Part shown: one piece after another, positions 1-5,795 of the stretch | Position numbering within the stretch: the first letter of the stretch is position 1 | How the letters are laid out: each line of letters opens with the position of its first letter | Origin: Chloroflexota bacterium | GTDB taxonomy: Bacteria; Chloroflexota; Limnocylindria; Limnocylindrales; CSP1-4 | Assembly: GCA_029858845.1 (NCBI GenBank) | Contig: JAOUEG010000131.1 | Location: 1 to 5,795 of the forward strand | Length of the DNA stretch: 5,795 nucleotides | Reading direction: 5' to 3' | Translations under genes and position numbers: made by a program | Notes under the pieces: model-generated | Told to the model about the DNA's origin: nothing | The model's database searches: none | What the model saw: the letters and a program-made list of their open reading frames with translations, nothing else

Positions 1-1
1 C

Positions 2-304
2 CTCGGCGTCCTGTGGCTCCACTGGGCCTTCCTGTGGTTCCTGTTCTGGCTGGTGCTCAGCCTGGGCATGACCTCGCTGACCCGGTACACCGGCGCCGTG
101 TGCGCGAGCATGGGCCTCCTCACCGGTTGGCTCCCGGCCCTGATCCTCCTGGGCGGCAGCCTGTTCCCCGAGCCGATCTTCCCGGTCACGAACGAGCTCG
201 CGATCGCGATCTTCGTCATCCTCGTGGCCCTCGAGGTCCTGTTCTTCTTCACCGTCAAGACCCCGTCCACCAGCTCGGAAGCGGCCGAAGCGTCCTATTC
301 CTAG
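2..304 (+). CDS. AmiS/UreI-family amide/urea channel, C-terminal part
   Basis: The open frame enters from the left edge and stops at TAG 302-304, giving the last 100 residues of a membrane protein; its start lies outside the window. Three hydrophobic segments are visible, at about residues 3-21 (rich in Trp, Phe and Leu, including WAFLWFLFWLVLSL), 30-52 (YTGAVCASMGLLTGWLPALI) and 66-84. The first two resemble the last two helices of AmiS/UreI proteins, where a Trp-rich helix is followed by an F/Y-T-G/P ... G-x-L-T-x-W-x-P-A helix. Known members are proton-gated urea channels (Helicobacter UreI) or amide channels beside amidases (Pseudomonas AmiS). A formamidase gene follows 152 bases downstream, which fits uptake of short amides. 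A third helix and a Ser/Glu/Ala-rich tail follow the point where UreI normally ends, which is unusual. The family call rests on motif resemblance from memory; another small inner-membrane protein is possible. Confidence 0.72.
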   Translation, partial: LGVLWLHWAFLWFLFWLVLSLGMTSLTRYTGAVCASMGLLTGWLPALILLGGSLFPEPIFPVTNELAIAIFVILVALEVLFFFTVKTPSTSSEAAEASYS

Positions 305-444
305 GCGGCTCTACGGCACGACCGGGTCCAACGCGAATACCCCGCGGGATGACCGCAGGAACCAGGAAGGGGATGGTCGCTGGTACAACGCGCTGATGTC
401 GTCAAGCGCCGTGTGACGACCCTGGCAGTGATCGGCAGGTAAAC

Positions 445-451
445 GAAGGAG
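445..451 (+). promoter_or_regulatory. Ribosome binding site of fmdA
   Basis: GAAGGAG is a strong Shine-Dalgarno match ending 5 bases before the ATG at 457, and it fixes that start. The 152 bases between the channel gene and fmdA show no convincing promoter or terminator, so the two may share a transcript; this is inference. Confidence 0.8.
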
Positions 452-456
452 ACGCA

Positions 457-1716
457 ATGCCGAAGAACCTATTCCCGCTCGACAACACCAAGAAGTTCAC
501 CGACCAGAAGTATGTCGGGCACAACCGATGGCACCCTGACATCCCGGCGAACGTGAAGATCAAGCCAGGCGAGGTCTTCCGCGCAGATATCCGTGAGTGG
601 TTCGACGGCGCGATCCACAATGACGACTCTGCCGATGACGTCCGCAACGCTCCGCTCCCGGGCGTCCACGTCCTGAGCGGCCCGTTCCATGTCGAGGGCG
701 CCGAGCCGGGCGACCTGTTGATCGTCGACATCCTCGAGATCGACGCGTGCGACCAGGAGGACGAGGGCGCATACGCCGGCATGGGCTGGGGCTACACCGG
801 CGTCTTCGCGAAGAAGAACGGCGGCGGATTCCTCACCGACCGGTTCCCCGATGCCTACAAGGTGATCTGGGACTTCACCGGCGACGTCGCCACGTCACGC
901 CACATCCCGGAGTGCTCGTACGTGGGCATCCACCATCCGGGCCTGATGGGCACGGCACCGTCCGCCGAGCTGCTCGCGAAGTGGACCAAGCGCGAGACGG
1001 ATCTGATCGCGACGAATCCCACCCGCGTACCGCCGCTGGCGCTTCCACCGCTTCCGGACAGCGCGATCCTGGGCACCCTCAAGGGCGCCGACTTCGATCG
1101 CGTCGCCAAGGAAGCGGCGCGCACCGCACCGCCTCGCGAGAACGGCGGGAACCAGGACATCAAGAACTTCACCGCTGGGACCCGGGTCTTCTATCCGGTC
1201 TTCGTCCCGGGGGCGAAGCTGTCCTTCGGTGACCTCCACTTCTCCCAGGGCGATGGTGAGATCACCTTCTGCGGCGCGATCGAGATGGGCGGGTTCATGG
1301 ACCTGCACGTCGACCTGATCAAGGGCGGCATGGCGAAGTATGGCGTCAGCGAGAATGCCATCTTCATCCCGGGCATCCGTGACCCGCAGTACTCCGAGTG
1401 GATCGCCTTCTCCGGCGTGTCGGTGGAACTCGAGAGCGGCAAGCAGCACTATCTGGACTCCCAGTTGTCCTATGAGCGCGCTTGCCACCATGCCATCGAC
1501 TACCTGATGAAGTTCGGCTACACGGACATCCAGGCGTACATGATCCTGGGCTCGGCGCCGGTCGAGGGACGCTTCTCGGGCGTCGTCGACATCCCGAACT
1601 CGTGCGCCACGGTCTACATCCCCACGAGCATCTTCGACTTCGACGTTCGTCCCAACACGAGCGGGAAGCCGCATCAGGTCAAGCAGGGGATGCAGGTGCC
1701 GAAGTCGGCCAACTGA
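457..1716 (+). CDS. fmdA: Formamidase (FmdA/AmdA acetamidase-formamidase family)
   Basis: This 419-residue cytoplasmic enzyme should hydrolyse formamide to formate and ammonia (formamidase, EC 3.5.1.49). It has the length and order of motifs of Methylophilus methylotrophus FmdA (about 407 residues): HNRWHPDIP at 22-30, NDDSADDVR at 55-63, LSGPFHVEGAEPGDLL at 73-88, NGGGFLTDRFP at 121-131, SRHIP at 147-151, HHPGLMGTAP at 159-168, PPRENGGNQDIK at 225-236, DLHFSQGDGEITFCGAIEMGG at 259-279 and IKGGMAKYG at 288-296. The His, Asp and Glu residues of these blocks are those kept across the family. No signal peptide or membrane segment is seen. The start is set by the GAAGGAG site 5 bases upstream. 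It follows a likely amide channel gene and is followed by a strong hairpin, so it probably ends its transcription unit. Activity on acetamide cannot be excluded from sequence, but the close match to FmdA favours formamide. Confidence 0.94.
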   Translation: MPKNLFPLDNTKKFTDQKYVGHNRWHPDIPANVKIKPGEVFRADIREWFDGAIHNDDSADDVRNAPLPGVHVLSGPFHVEGAEPGDLLIVDILEIDACDQEDEGAYAGMGWGYTGVFAKKNGGGFLTDRFPDAYKVIWDFTGDVATSRHIPECSYVGIHHPGLMGTAPSAELLAKWTKRETDLIATNPTRVPPLALPPLPDSAILGTLKGADFDRVAKEAARTAPPRENGGNQDIKNFTAGTRVFYPVFVPGAKLSFGDLHFSQGDGEITFCGAIEMGGFMDLHVDLIKGGMAKYGVSENAIFIPGIRDPQYSEWIAFSGVSVELESGKQHYLDSQLSYERACHHAIDYLMKFGYTDIQAYMILGSAPVEGRFSGVVDIPNSCATVYIPTSIFDFDVRPNTSGKPHQVKQGMQVPKSAN

Positions 1717-1757
1717 CGTCGAACGACAGCCGTACCGCGGTCCGACCGCGATACGAG

Positions 1758-1786
1758 GAAGGCGGGCTCCATCGGAGCCCGCCTTC
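1758..1786 (+). terminator. GC-rich hairpin terminator after fmdA
   Basis: A perfect 13-base-pair inverted repeat (GAAGGCGGGCTCC / GGAGCCCGCCTTC) encloses the three-base loop ATC. It begins 41 bases after the fmdA stop. The sequence after the stem is pyrimidine-rich (GCTTCTCCCC) but has no long run of T, so termination may be partly intrinsic. It separates the amide genes from the cbb operon and might block readthrough into cbbL. Confidence 0.8.
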
Positions 1787-1858
1787 GCTTCTCCCCGGGG
1801 GGCCGGCACCGAGCGTCGCAGGGTGTCGGAGTGCATAGATAGGATTGATCGCGTCCAT

Positions 1859-1882
1859 CATGAACATGCATTGGCATTCATG
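1859..1882. promoter_or_regulatory. Inverted repeat, candidate operator before cbbL
   Basis: CATGAA at 1859-1864 is mirrored by TTCATG at 1877-1882. The symmetry extends inward to TGC / GCA if two extra bases (CA) on the left arm are skipped. The dyad overlaps the proposed -35 element of the cbbL promoter at 1871-1876. CBB operons are commonly controlled by the LysR-type regulator CbbR, whose sites are interrupted dyads with a T-N11-A core; T1858 and A1870 show this spacing, but that is weak by itself. No cbbR gene is in the window. Binding by any particular protein is inference. Confidence 0.4.
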
Positions 1883-1900
1883 TCTGACACCCGTTAGGGT
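1871..1900 (+). promoter_or_regulatory. Candidate cbbL promoter, leaderless type
   Basis: TTGGCA at 1871-1876 differs from the TTGACA -35 consensus at one base. It is followed after 18 bases by TAGGGT at 1895-1900, which fits the TANNNT -10 pattern of many high-G+C bacteria. The cbbL ATG begins at 1907, six bases after the -10 hexamer, where transcription would be expected to start. That spacing is typical of leaderless messages. An alternative reading is that the AGGG at 1896-1899 is a weak ribosome binding site 7 bases before the ATG and the true promoter lies further upstream. Confidence 0.5.
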
Positions 1901-1906
1901 CCGCTG

Positions 1907-3391
1907 ATGAACCAACACCACACTTCATCGTCGACCGGCGGCGCGGGAGCGTCGCTGGACTCCGCGGATCGCTATGCCGCGGGAGTCCTCAAGTACGCCC
2001 AGATGGGCTATTGGGATCCCGACTACGAGCCGAAGGAGACGGACATCCTGGCGCTCTTCCGGATCACGCCCCAGGTGGGGGTGGACCCGGAGGAGGCCGC
2101 CGCCGCCGTCGCCGGCGAATCCTCCACGGCGACGTGGACGGTCGTCTGGACCGACCGGCTGACCGCCGCCGATACCTATCGTGCCAAGGCGTACCGGGTG
2201 GAGCCGGTGCCAGGATCGCAGGACCAGCATTTCGCCTGGATCGCCTACGACCTCGACCTGTTCGAGCCGGGCTCCATCGCCAACCTGACCGCATCGATCA
2301 TCGGGAACGTCTTCGGGTTCAAGCCGCTCAAGGCGCTGCGACTCGAGGACATGCGGTTCCCGGCGGCCTTCGTCAAGACGTTCGACGGACCACCGACAGG
2401 GATCGTCGTAGAGCGAGAGCGGCTGGACAAGTACGGGCGTCCGCTGCTCGGCGCGACGACCAAGCCGAAGCTCGGGCTGTCGGGACGGAACTACGGTCGC
2501 GTGGTCTACGAGGCCCTGCGCGGCGGCCTCGATTTCACCAAGGACGACGAGAACATCAATTCGCAGCCGTTCATGCACTGGCGCGACCGTTTCCTCTTCT
2601 GCATGGAGGCGGTCAACCGCGCCTCCGCGGCGACCGGCGAGGTGAAGGGCCACTACCTCAATGTGACCGCCGCGACGATGGAGGACATGTATGAACGCGC
2701 CGAGTTCGCGAGGGACCTCGGCAGCGTCATCGTGATGATCGACCTCGTGATCGGCTACACCGCGATCCAGTCGATGTCCAAGTGGGCCCGCCGGAACGAC
2801 ATGATCCTGCACCTGCACCGCGCCGGCCACGGCACCTACACCCGGCAGAAGACGCACGGTGTCTCCTTCCGGGTCATCTCCAAGTGGATGCGTCTGGCGG
2901 GCGTTGACCACATCCATGCCGGAACCGTCGTTGGCAAGCTCGAGGGCGATCCGGACATGGTCCAGGGCTACTACGACGTCCTGCGCGAGCCGCACAACGA
3001 CGAGAACCTGCGGCGCGGGATCTACTTCGAGCAGGACTGGGCGGGCCTTCGGAAGGTGATGCCCGTCGCCTCCGGTGGCATCCACGCCGGCCAGATGCAC
3101 CAGCTCCTGACCTACCTGGGCGAGGACGTGGTCCTCCAGTTCGGCGGCGGGACGATCGGACACCCGATGGGGATCAGCGCCGGCGCGACTGCCAACCGTG
3201 TCGCGCTGGAGGCGATGATCCTCGCCCGGAACGAAGGTCGCGACATCTGGGAGGAAGGGCCACAGATCCTTGCTGACGCGGCTCGCGACTGCTCGCCGCT
3301 CAAGGCGGCACTGGACACGTGGGGCGAGATCACCTTCGACTACACGAGTACGGACACGCCCGACTTCGTGCCCACCGCCACCCCGGCCTGA
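1907..3391 (+). CDS. cbbL: Rubisco large subunit, red-type form IC
   Basis: The 494-residue large chain of ribulose-1,5-bisphosphate carboxylase/oxygenase adds CO2 to ribulose bisphosphate to give two 3-phosphoglycerates. It assembles with CbbS in the cytoplasm, usually as L8S8. Active-site residues are intact: K186 and K188 in TTKPKLGL, the carbamylated lysine K212 with D214 and E215 in GLDFTKDDE, H304-R305 in LHLHRAGH, H337 in HIHAG, loop-6 lysine K344 in GTVVGKLEGD, and S389 in VASGGIH. Numbering runs 10 ahead of the spinach enzyme. Stretches such as YTAIQSM, GQMHQLL and the tail NYTSTDT-like DYTSTDTPDFV mark the red-type form IC, not the green plant/cyanobacterial type. The C-terminal tail, which CbbX pulls on in red-type enzymes, is present. 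The first 20 residues are Ser/Gly/Ala-rich and poorly conserved; the ATG at 1907 gives a slightly longer N-terminus than the roughly 486-residue relatives. cbbS follows after 15 bases. Confidence 0.98.
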   Translation: MNQHHTSSSTGGAGASLDSADRYAAGVLKYAQMGYWDPDYEPKETDILALFRITPQVGVDPEEAAAAVAGESSTATWTVVWTDRLTAADTYRAKAYRVEPVPGSQDQHFAWIAYDLDLFEPGSIANLTASIIGNVFGFKPLKALRLEDMRFPAAFVKTFDGPPTGIVVERERLDKYGRPLLGATTKPKLGLSGRNYGRVVYEALRGGLDFTKDDENINSQPFMHWRDRFLFCMEAVNRASAATGEVKGHYLNVTAATMEDMYERAEFARDLGSVIVMIDLVIGYTAIQSMSKWARRNDMILHLHRAGHGTYTRQKTHGVSFRVISKWMRLAGVDHIHAGTVVGKLEGDPDMVQGYYDVLREPHNDENLRRGIYFEQDWAGLRKVMPVASGGIHAGQMHQLLTYLGEDVVLQFGGGTIGHPMGISAGATANRVALEAMILARNEGRDIWEEGPQILADAARDCSPLKAALDTWGEITFDYTSTDTPDFVPTATPA

Positions 3392-3397
3392 GGGAGG
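3391..3397 (+). promoter_or_regulatory. Ribosome binding site of cbbS
   Basis: AGGGAGG begins on the last base of the cbbL stop codon and ends 9 bases before the cbbS ATG at 3407. It is much stronger than anything in front of cbbL, which may help keep small-subunit synthesis in step with the large subunit. Confidence 0.8.
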
Positions 3398-3406
3398 GAC
3401 GACCGT

Positions 3407-3826
3407 ATGCGCATCACGCAGGGGACCTTCTCCTTCCTGCCGGACCTGACCGACGACCAGATCCGTGCCCAGATCGAGTACAGCCTTGCTCAGGGTTGGG
3501 CGCTCTCGGTCGAGTACACGGACGACCCGCATCCCCGCAACACGTATTGGGAGATGTTCGGGATGCCGATGTTCGATCTGCGAGACGCGGCCGGGGTGAT
3601 GGCGGAGATCGCCAGCGCCCGCGCGACATTCCCGGACCACTACATCAAGGTCAATGCCTTCGACTCCACCCACGGGGTCGAATCGCTTCGCCTGTCGTTC
3701 ATCGTGAACCGCCCGGAGCGGGAGCCCGGGTTCGCGCTGGTCCGCGAGGAGGCCGCCGGGCGATCGATCCGCTACACCGTCCGGTCGTACGCCGTGGATC
3801 GACCGGAAGGCGAACGCTACGGGTGA
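3407..3826 (+). CDS. cbbS: Rubisco small subunit, red-type
   Basis: The 139-residue small chain caps the Rubisco large-subunit octamer and supports its stability and activity. Recognisable family blocks are TQGTFSFLPDLTDDQI at about 4-19, QIEYSLAQGWALSVEYTDDPHPRNTYWEMFG at 22-52 (QGWA and YWEMFG are hallmarks), MFDLRDAAGVM at 55-65, YIKVNAFDSTHGVES at 79-93 and LSFIVNRP at 96-103. The C-terminal stretch from about 107 (PGFALVREEAAGRSIRYTVRSY) is the extra beta-hairpin that distinguishes red-type small subunits and lines the central channel of the holoenzyme. The start is fixed by AGGGAGG upstream. The stop TGA 3824-3826 overlaps the GTG start of cbbX, so the two genes are probably translationally coupled. 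The protein is complete and its pairing with the form IC large subunit is as expected. Confidence 0.97.
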   Translation: MRITQGTFSFLPDLTDDQIRAQIEYSLAQGWALSVEYTDDPHPRNTYWEMFGMPMFDLRDAAGVMAEIASARATFPDHYIKVNAFDSTHGVESLRLSFIVNRPEREPGFALVREEAAGRSIRYTVRSYAVDRPEGERYG

Positions 3827-4818
3827 CGACCGTGCCCGCCAAGGACGACCAAGAGGATATCGAGGCTACTGGAGGATCCGGCATCGCCGACGATCCGAGC
3901 GAGATCTCGCTCGATCCCGGCGCCGTTCTCGCCGATTCCGGGGTCGAGGAGCTGCTTGCCACACTGGATGCGGAGCTGGTCGGCCTGGCCCCGGTCAAGA
4001 CCCGGATCCGCGAGATCGCCGCACTGCTTCTGGTAGAGAAGCTCCGCGCCCAGGTCGGCCTGTCTGCCGGACCGCCGTCGCTGCACATGAGCTTCACCGG
4101 CAATCCCGGGACCGGCAAGACCACGATCGCGATGCGGATGGCGGAGATCCTGCACCGCCTCGGGTACGTCCGCAAGGGTCATGTCGTGGCCGTGACCCGC
4201 GACGATCTCGTGGGCCAGTACATCGGCCACACCGCGCCCAAGACCCGGGAGGTCCTCAAGAAGGCGATGGGCGGCGTCCTGTTCATCGACGAGGCCTACT
4301 ACCTCTATCGGCCCGAGAACGAGCGCGACTACGGCCAGGAGTCGATCGAGATCCTCCTCCAGGTGATGGAGAACCAGCGCGATGATCTGGTGGTCATCCT
4401 GGCCGGCTACCACGATCGGATGGATCGCTTCTTCGAGAGCAATCCGGGGATCCGCTCCCGGATCGCCCATCACATCGACTTCCCCGACTACACGCTCGAC
4501 GAGCTGCTCGCGATCGCGCGGCTGATGCTCGATCAGATGCACTACCGGCTGTCCGTGGAGGCCGAGGCCGCGCTCGTGGAGTACATCGAGCTTCGGCGGA
4601 GCCAACCCAGCTTCGCCAACGCCAGGTCCATCCGGAATGCCCTGGATCGGGCGCGGTTGCGACAGGCGAACCGGCTGGTCGCCCGGCGGGGTCAGGAGCT
4701 GACCCGCGAGGAGTTGATGACGATCGAGGCCCAGGACATCCGGGCCAGTCGGGTGTTCGGGGAGGAGGTCCAGGAGCCGGAAGCCGCCGTCGATGACTCT
4801 GCGGTACGACCGTCATGA
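3823..4818 (+). CDS. cbbX: Red-type Rubisco activase CbbX (AAA+ ATPase)
   Basis: This 331-residue AAA+ motor releases inhibitory sugar phosphates from red-type Rubisco by transiently drawing the large-subunit C-terminus into its hexamer pore, using ATP and responding to ribulose bisphosphate. Visible motifs are Walker A GNPGTGKT at 93-100, pore loop YIGHTAPKT at 133-141, Walker B GVLFIDEA at 151-158, ILAGY at 192-196, candidate arginine fingers R211/R213 in NPGIRSRIAHH, and the helical lid FANARSIRNALDRARLRQANR at 264-284. The GTG at 3823 overlaps the cbbS stop as GTGA and has GGAAGG at 3805-3810, 12 bases upstream; a second in-frame GTG at 3832 would sit too far from that site. A frame extending upstream overlaps cbbS and has no sign of coding. 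The acidic N-terminus (about residues 7-40) is longer than in the Rhodobacter sphaeroides protein as I recall it. The stop overlaps the next start as ATGA. Confidence 0.97.
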   Translation: MTTVPAKDDQEDIEATGGSGIADDPSEISLDPGAVLADSGVEELLATLDAELVGLAPVKTRIREIAALLLVEKLRAQVGLSAGPPSLHMSFTGNPGTGKTTIAMRMAEILHRLGYVRKGHVVAVTRDDLVGQYIGHTAPKTREVLKKAMGGVLFIDEAYYLYRPENERDYGQESIEILLQVMENQRDDLVVILAGYHDRMDRFFESNPGIRSRIAHHIDFPDYTLDELLAIARLMLDQMHYRLSVEAEAALVEYIELRRSQPSFANARSIRNALDRARLRQANRLVARRGQELTREELMTIEAQDIRASRVFGEEVQEPEAAVDDSAVRPS

Positions 4819-5795
4819 GCGAGCCGGCGAGGACCCTGACCGAGTTCATCATCGGCGAGCAGCGGGCGTTCCCCGCGGCGACCGGTGGCTTCACCGCCGT
4901 GGTGAACGACATCCGGCTGGCCTGCAAGCGGATCGCCTATCTCGTCGGCAAGGGGGCACTCCGCGGCGTCTCGGCCGGGACGGACGCGTTCGGAATCAAG
5001 GGCGGCGACCCGGGGAAGCTGGATGCCATCGCGAACGACGTCTTCCTGCGCACCTTCGAGTGGGGCGGGACGCTGGCCGGCATGGTGTCCGAGGAGCTCG
5101 AGGATGTCTACCGGATCCCGGAGTCGTTCCCGCGGGGTCGCTACCTCCTCGCGTTCGAGCCGCTCGAGGGCTCGTCCAACGCCGACGTCAACGCGCCCGT
5201 CGGGTCCGTCTTCTCGGTGGTGCCGTGTCCGGAGGGGGTCACCGACGCCGACGCGGCGGCATTCCTCCAGCCGGGAAACCGACAGGTCTGCGCCGGCTAC
5301 GCGATCTACGGGTCGACGACGATGCTGGTCTTCTCGTTCGGGCGTGGCGTGCACGCGTTCACGCTGGACCGCGAGATCGGCGAGTTCGTCCTGACCCACC
5401 CGGATCTGCGGATCCCGGACGAAACGCACGAGTTCGCCATCAACGCCTCCAACAGTCGCTTCTGGGAGCCGGCCGTGAAGCGCTACGTCGATGAATGCCT
5501 GGCCGGGCGCGGCGGGCCGCGCGACCGGGACTTCACCATGCGTTGGGCTGCCTCGCTCGTTGCCGACACACATCGCATCCTCATGCGCGGCGGGGTGTTC
5601 CTGTCGCCGCGCGACGACCGTGATGGAGGTCGCAGCGGGAAGATCCGCCTGCTCTACGAGGCCAATCCGATCGGCTTCCTCGTCGAGCAGGCGGGTGGCC
5701 GGGCGAGCACCGGTTTCGGGCCCGTGCTGGACATCGGGCCGCAGGACATCCATCAGCGGACCGGCTTCATCTTCGGGTCGAGTCGCGAGGTGGAG
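4815..5795 (+). CDS. fbp: Fructose-1,6-bisphosphatase class I, 3' end missing
   Basis: The first 327 residues are visible and the frame runs off the right edge; class I enzymes are usually about 330-360 residues, so only a short tail is missing. The enzyme removes the 1-phosphate of fructose 1,6-bisphosphate, a step in regenerating the Rubisco substrate and in gluconeogenesis; in CBB operons it is often called cbbF. Family blocks are LDAIANDV at 69-76, acidic pair E93-E94 in MVSEELED, FLQPGN at 150-155, GYAIYGSTTMLVF at 161-173, EFAINASNSRFWEP at 206-219, R243 in TMRWAASLVAD, and GKIRLLYEANPIGFLVEQAG at 275-294 with the metal-ligand glutamate E282. The usual metal-binding signature DPLDGSSN reads EPLEGSSN here (E115, E118), a conservative but unusual change at two ligand positions. 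The ATG at 4815 overlaps the cbbX stop as ATGA and lacks a clear ribosome binding site, pointing to coupled translation. Confidence 0.94.
   Translation, partial: MSEPARTLTEFIIGEQRAFPAATGGFTAVVNDIRLACKRIAYLVGKGALRGVSAGTDAFGIKGGDPGKLDAIANDVFLRTFEWGGTLAGMVSEELEDVYRIPESFPRGRYLLAFEPLEGSSNADVNAPVGSVFSVVPCPEGVTDADAAAFLQPGNRQVCAGYAIYGSTTMLVFSFGRGVHAFTLDREIGEFVLTHPDLRIPDETHEFAINASNSRFWEPAVKRYVDECLAGRGGPRDRDFTMRWAASLVADTHRILMRGGVFLSPRDDRDGGRSGKIRLLYEANPIGFLVEQAGGRASTGFGPVLDIGPQDIHQRTGFIFGSSREVE

Noticed and set aside
13..396. 127-codon + strand frame at the left end
   Set aside because: Its product is Pro/Arg/His-rich shadow sequence overlapping the membrane protein frame, which has clear hydrophobic helices.
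305..456. Possible hairpins in the gap before fmdA (CCCGCGGG at 341-348; ACCAG/CTGGT arms near 361-385)
   Set aside because: The first is a bare palindrome with no loop and the second has only five base pairs; neither is beyond chance in this composition.
895..1836. Antisense open frame (313 codons) across fmdA
   Set aside because: It lies opposite a well-supported formamidase and even runs through the terminator hairpin; no motif or ribosome binding site supports it.
1925..3673. Long antisense open frame (582 codons) across cbbL and cbbS
   Set aside because: It mirrors two certain genes, has no recognisable motif, and long open antisense frames are expected in G+C-rich coding DNA.
3319..3822. 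Upstream extension of the cbbX frame to 3319
   Set aside because: The added residues overlap cbbS in another frame and read as Arg/Pro/Gly-rich shadow sequence; homology to CbbX starts only after 3823.
4692..5753. Antisense open frame (353 codons) across cbbX and fbp
   Set aside because: It is the shadow of fbp codon bias; the protein is Arg/Asp/Val-rich with no family resemblance, while the + strand frame is a clear fructose bisphosphatase.
1..5795. Search for tRNA, rRNA, CRISPR arrays, insertion sequences and phage genes
   Set aside because: No cloverleaf, repeat-spacer pattern, terminal inverted repeats or transposase/integrase motifs were seen on either strand.

Overview
This G+C-rich window (about two thirds G+C by eye) holds five protein genes, all on the + strand, in two blocks. 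It looks like a chromosomal segment of an autotrophic or mixotrophic bacterium with a red-type (form IC) Calvin-Benson-Bassham (CBB) cluster. A -10 element of the TANNNT kind placed 6 bases before the cbbL ATG would suit Actinomycetota or Chloroflexota, where leaderless messages are common. The proteins themselves closely resemble proteobacterial-type form IC enzymes as I remember them, so the phylum is left open.

Block 1 (1-1716) concerns short amides. It starts with the 3' end of a membrane protein that I read as an AmiS/UreI-family amide/urea channel. A complete formamidase gene (fmdA) follows, which releases ammonia and formate from formamide. A strong GC-rich hairpin at 1758-1786 closes this block.

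Block 2 (1859-5795) is a tight carbon-fixation operon: cbbL (large Rubisco subunit), cbbS (small subunit), cbbX (AAA+ Rubisco activase) and a class I fructose-1,6-bisphosphatase gene cut by the window end. cbbL and cbbS are 15 bases apart with a clear ribosome binding site. cbbS/cbbX overlap as GTGA and cbbX/fbp as ATGA, so the last three genes are probably translationally coupled. Upstream of cbbL lie a candidate promoter (TTGGCA, 18 bases, TAGGGT) and an inverted repeat over its -35 region, a plausible site for a regulator such as CbbR.

Together, block 2 encodes CO2 fixation on ribulose bisphosphate, repair of inhibited Rubisco, and one step of substrate regeneration. Block 1 could supply nitrogen and formate; if a formate dehydrogenase exists elsewhere, formate carbon would reach Rubisco as CO2. 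I see no wholly new system. The points most worth a second look are the Asp-to-Glu changes at two metal-ligand positions of the fructose bisphosphatase, the apparently leaderless cbbL start with its overlapping dyad, and the extra C-terminal helix in the AmiS/UreI-like protein.
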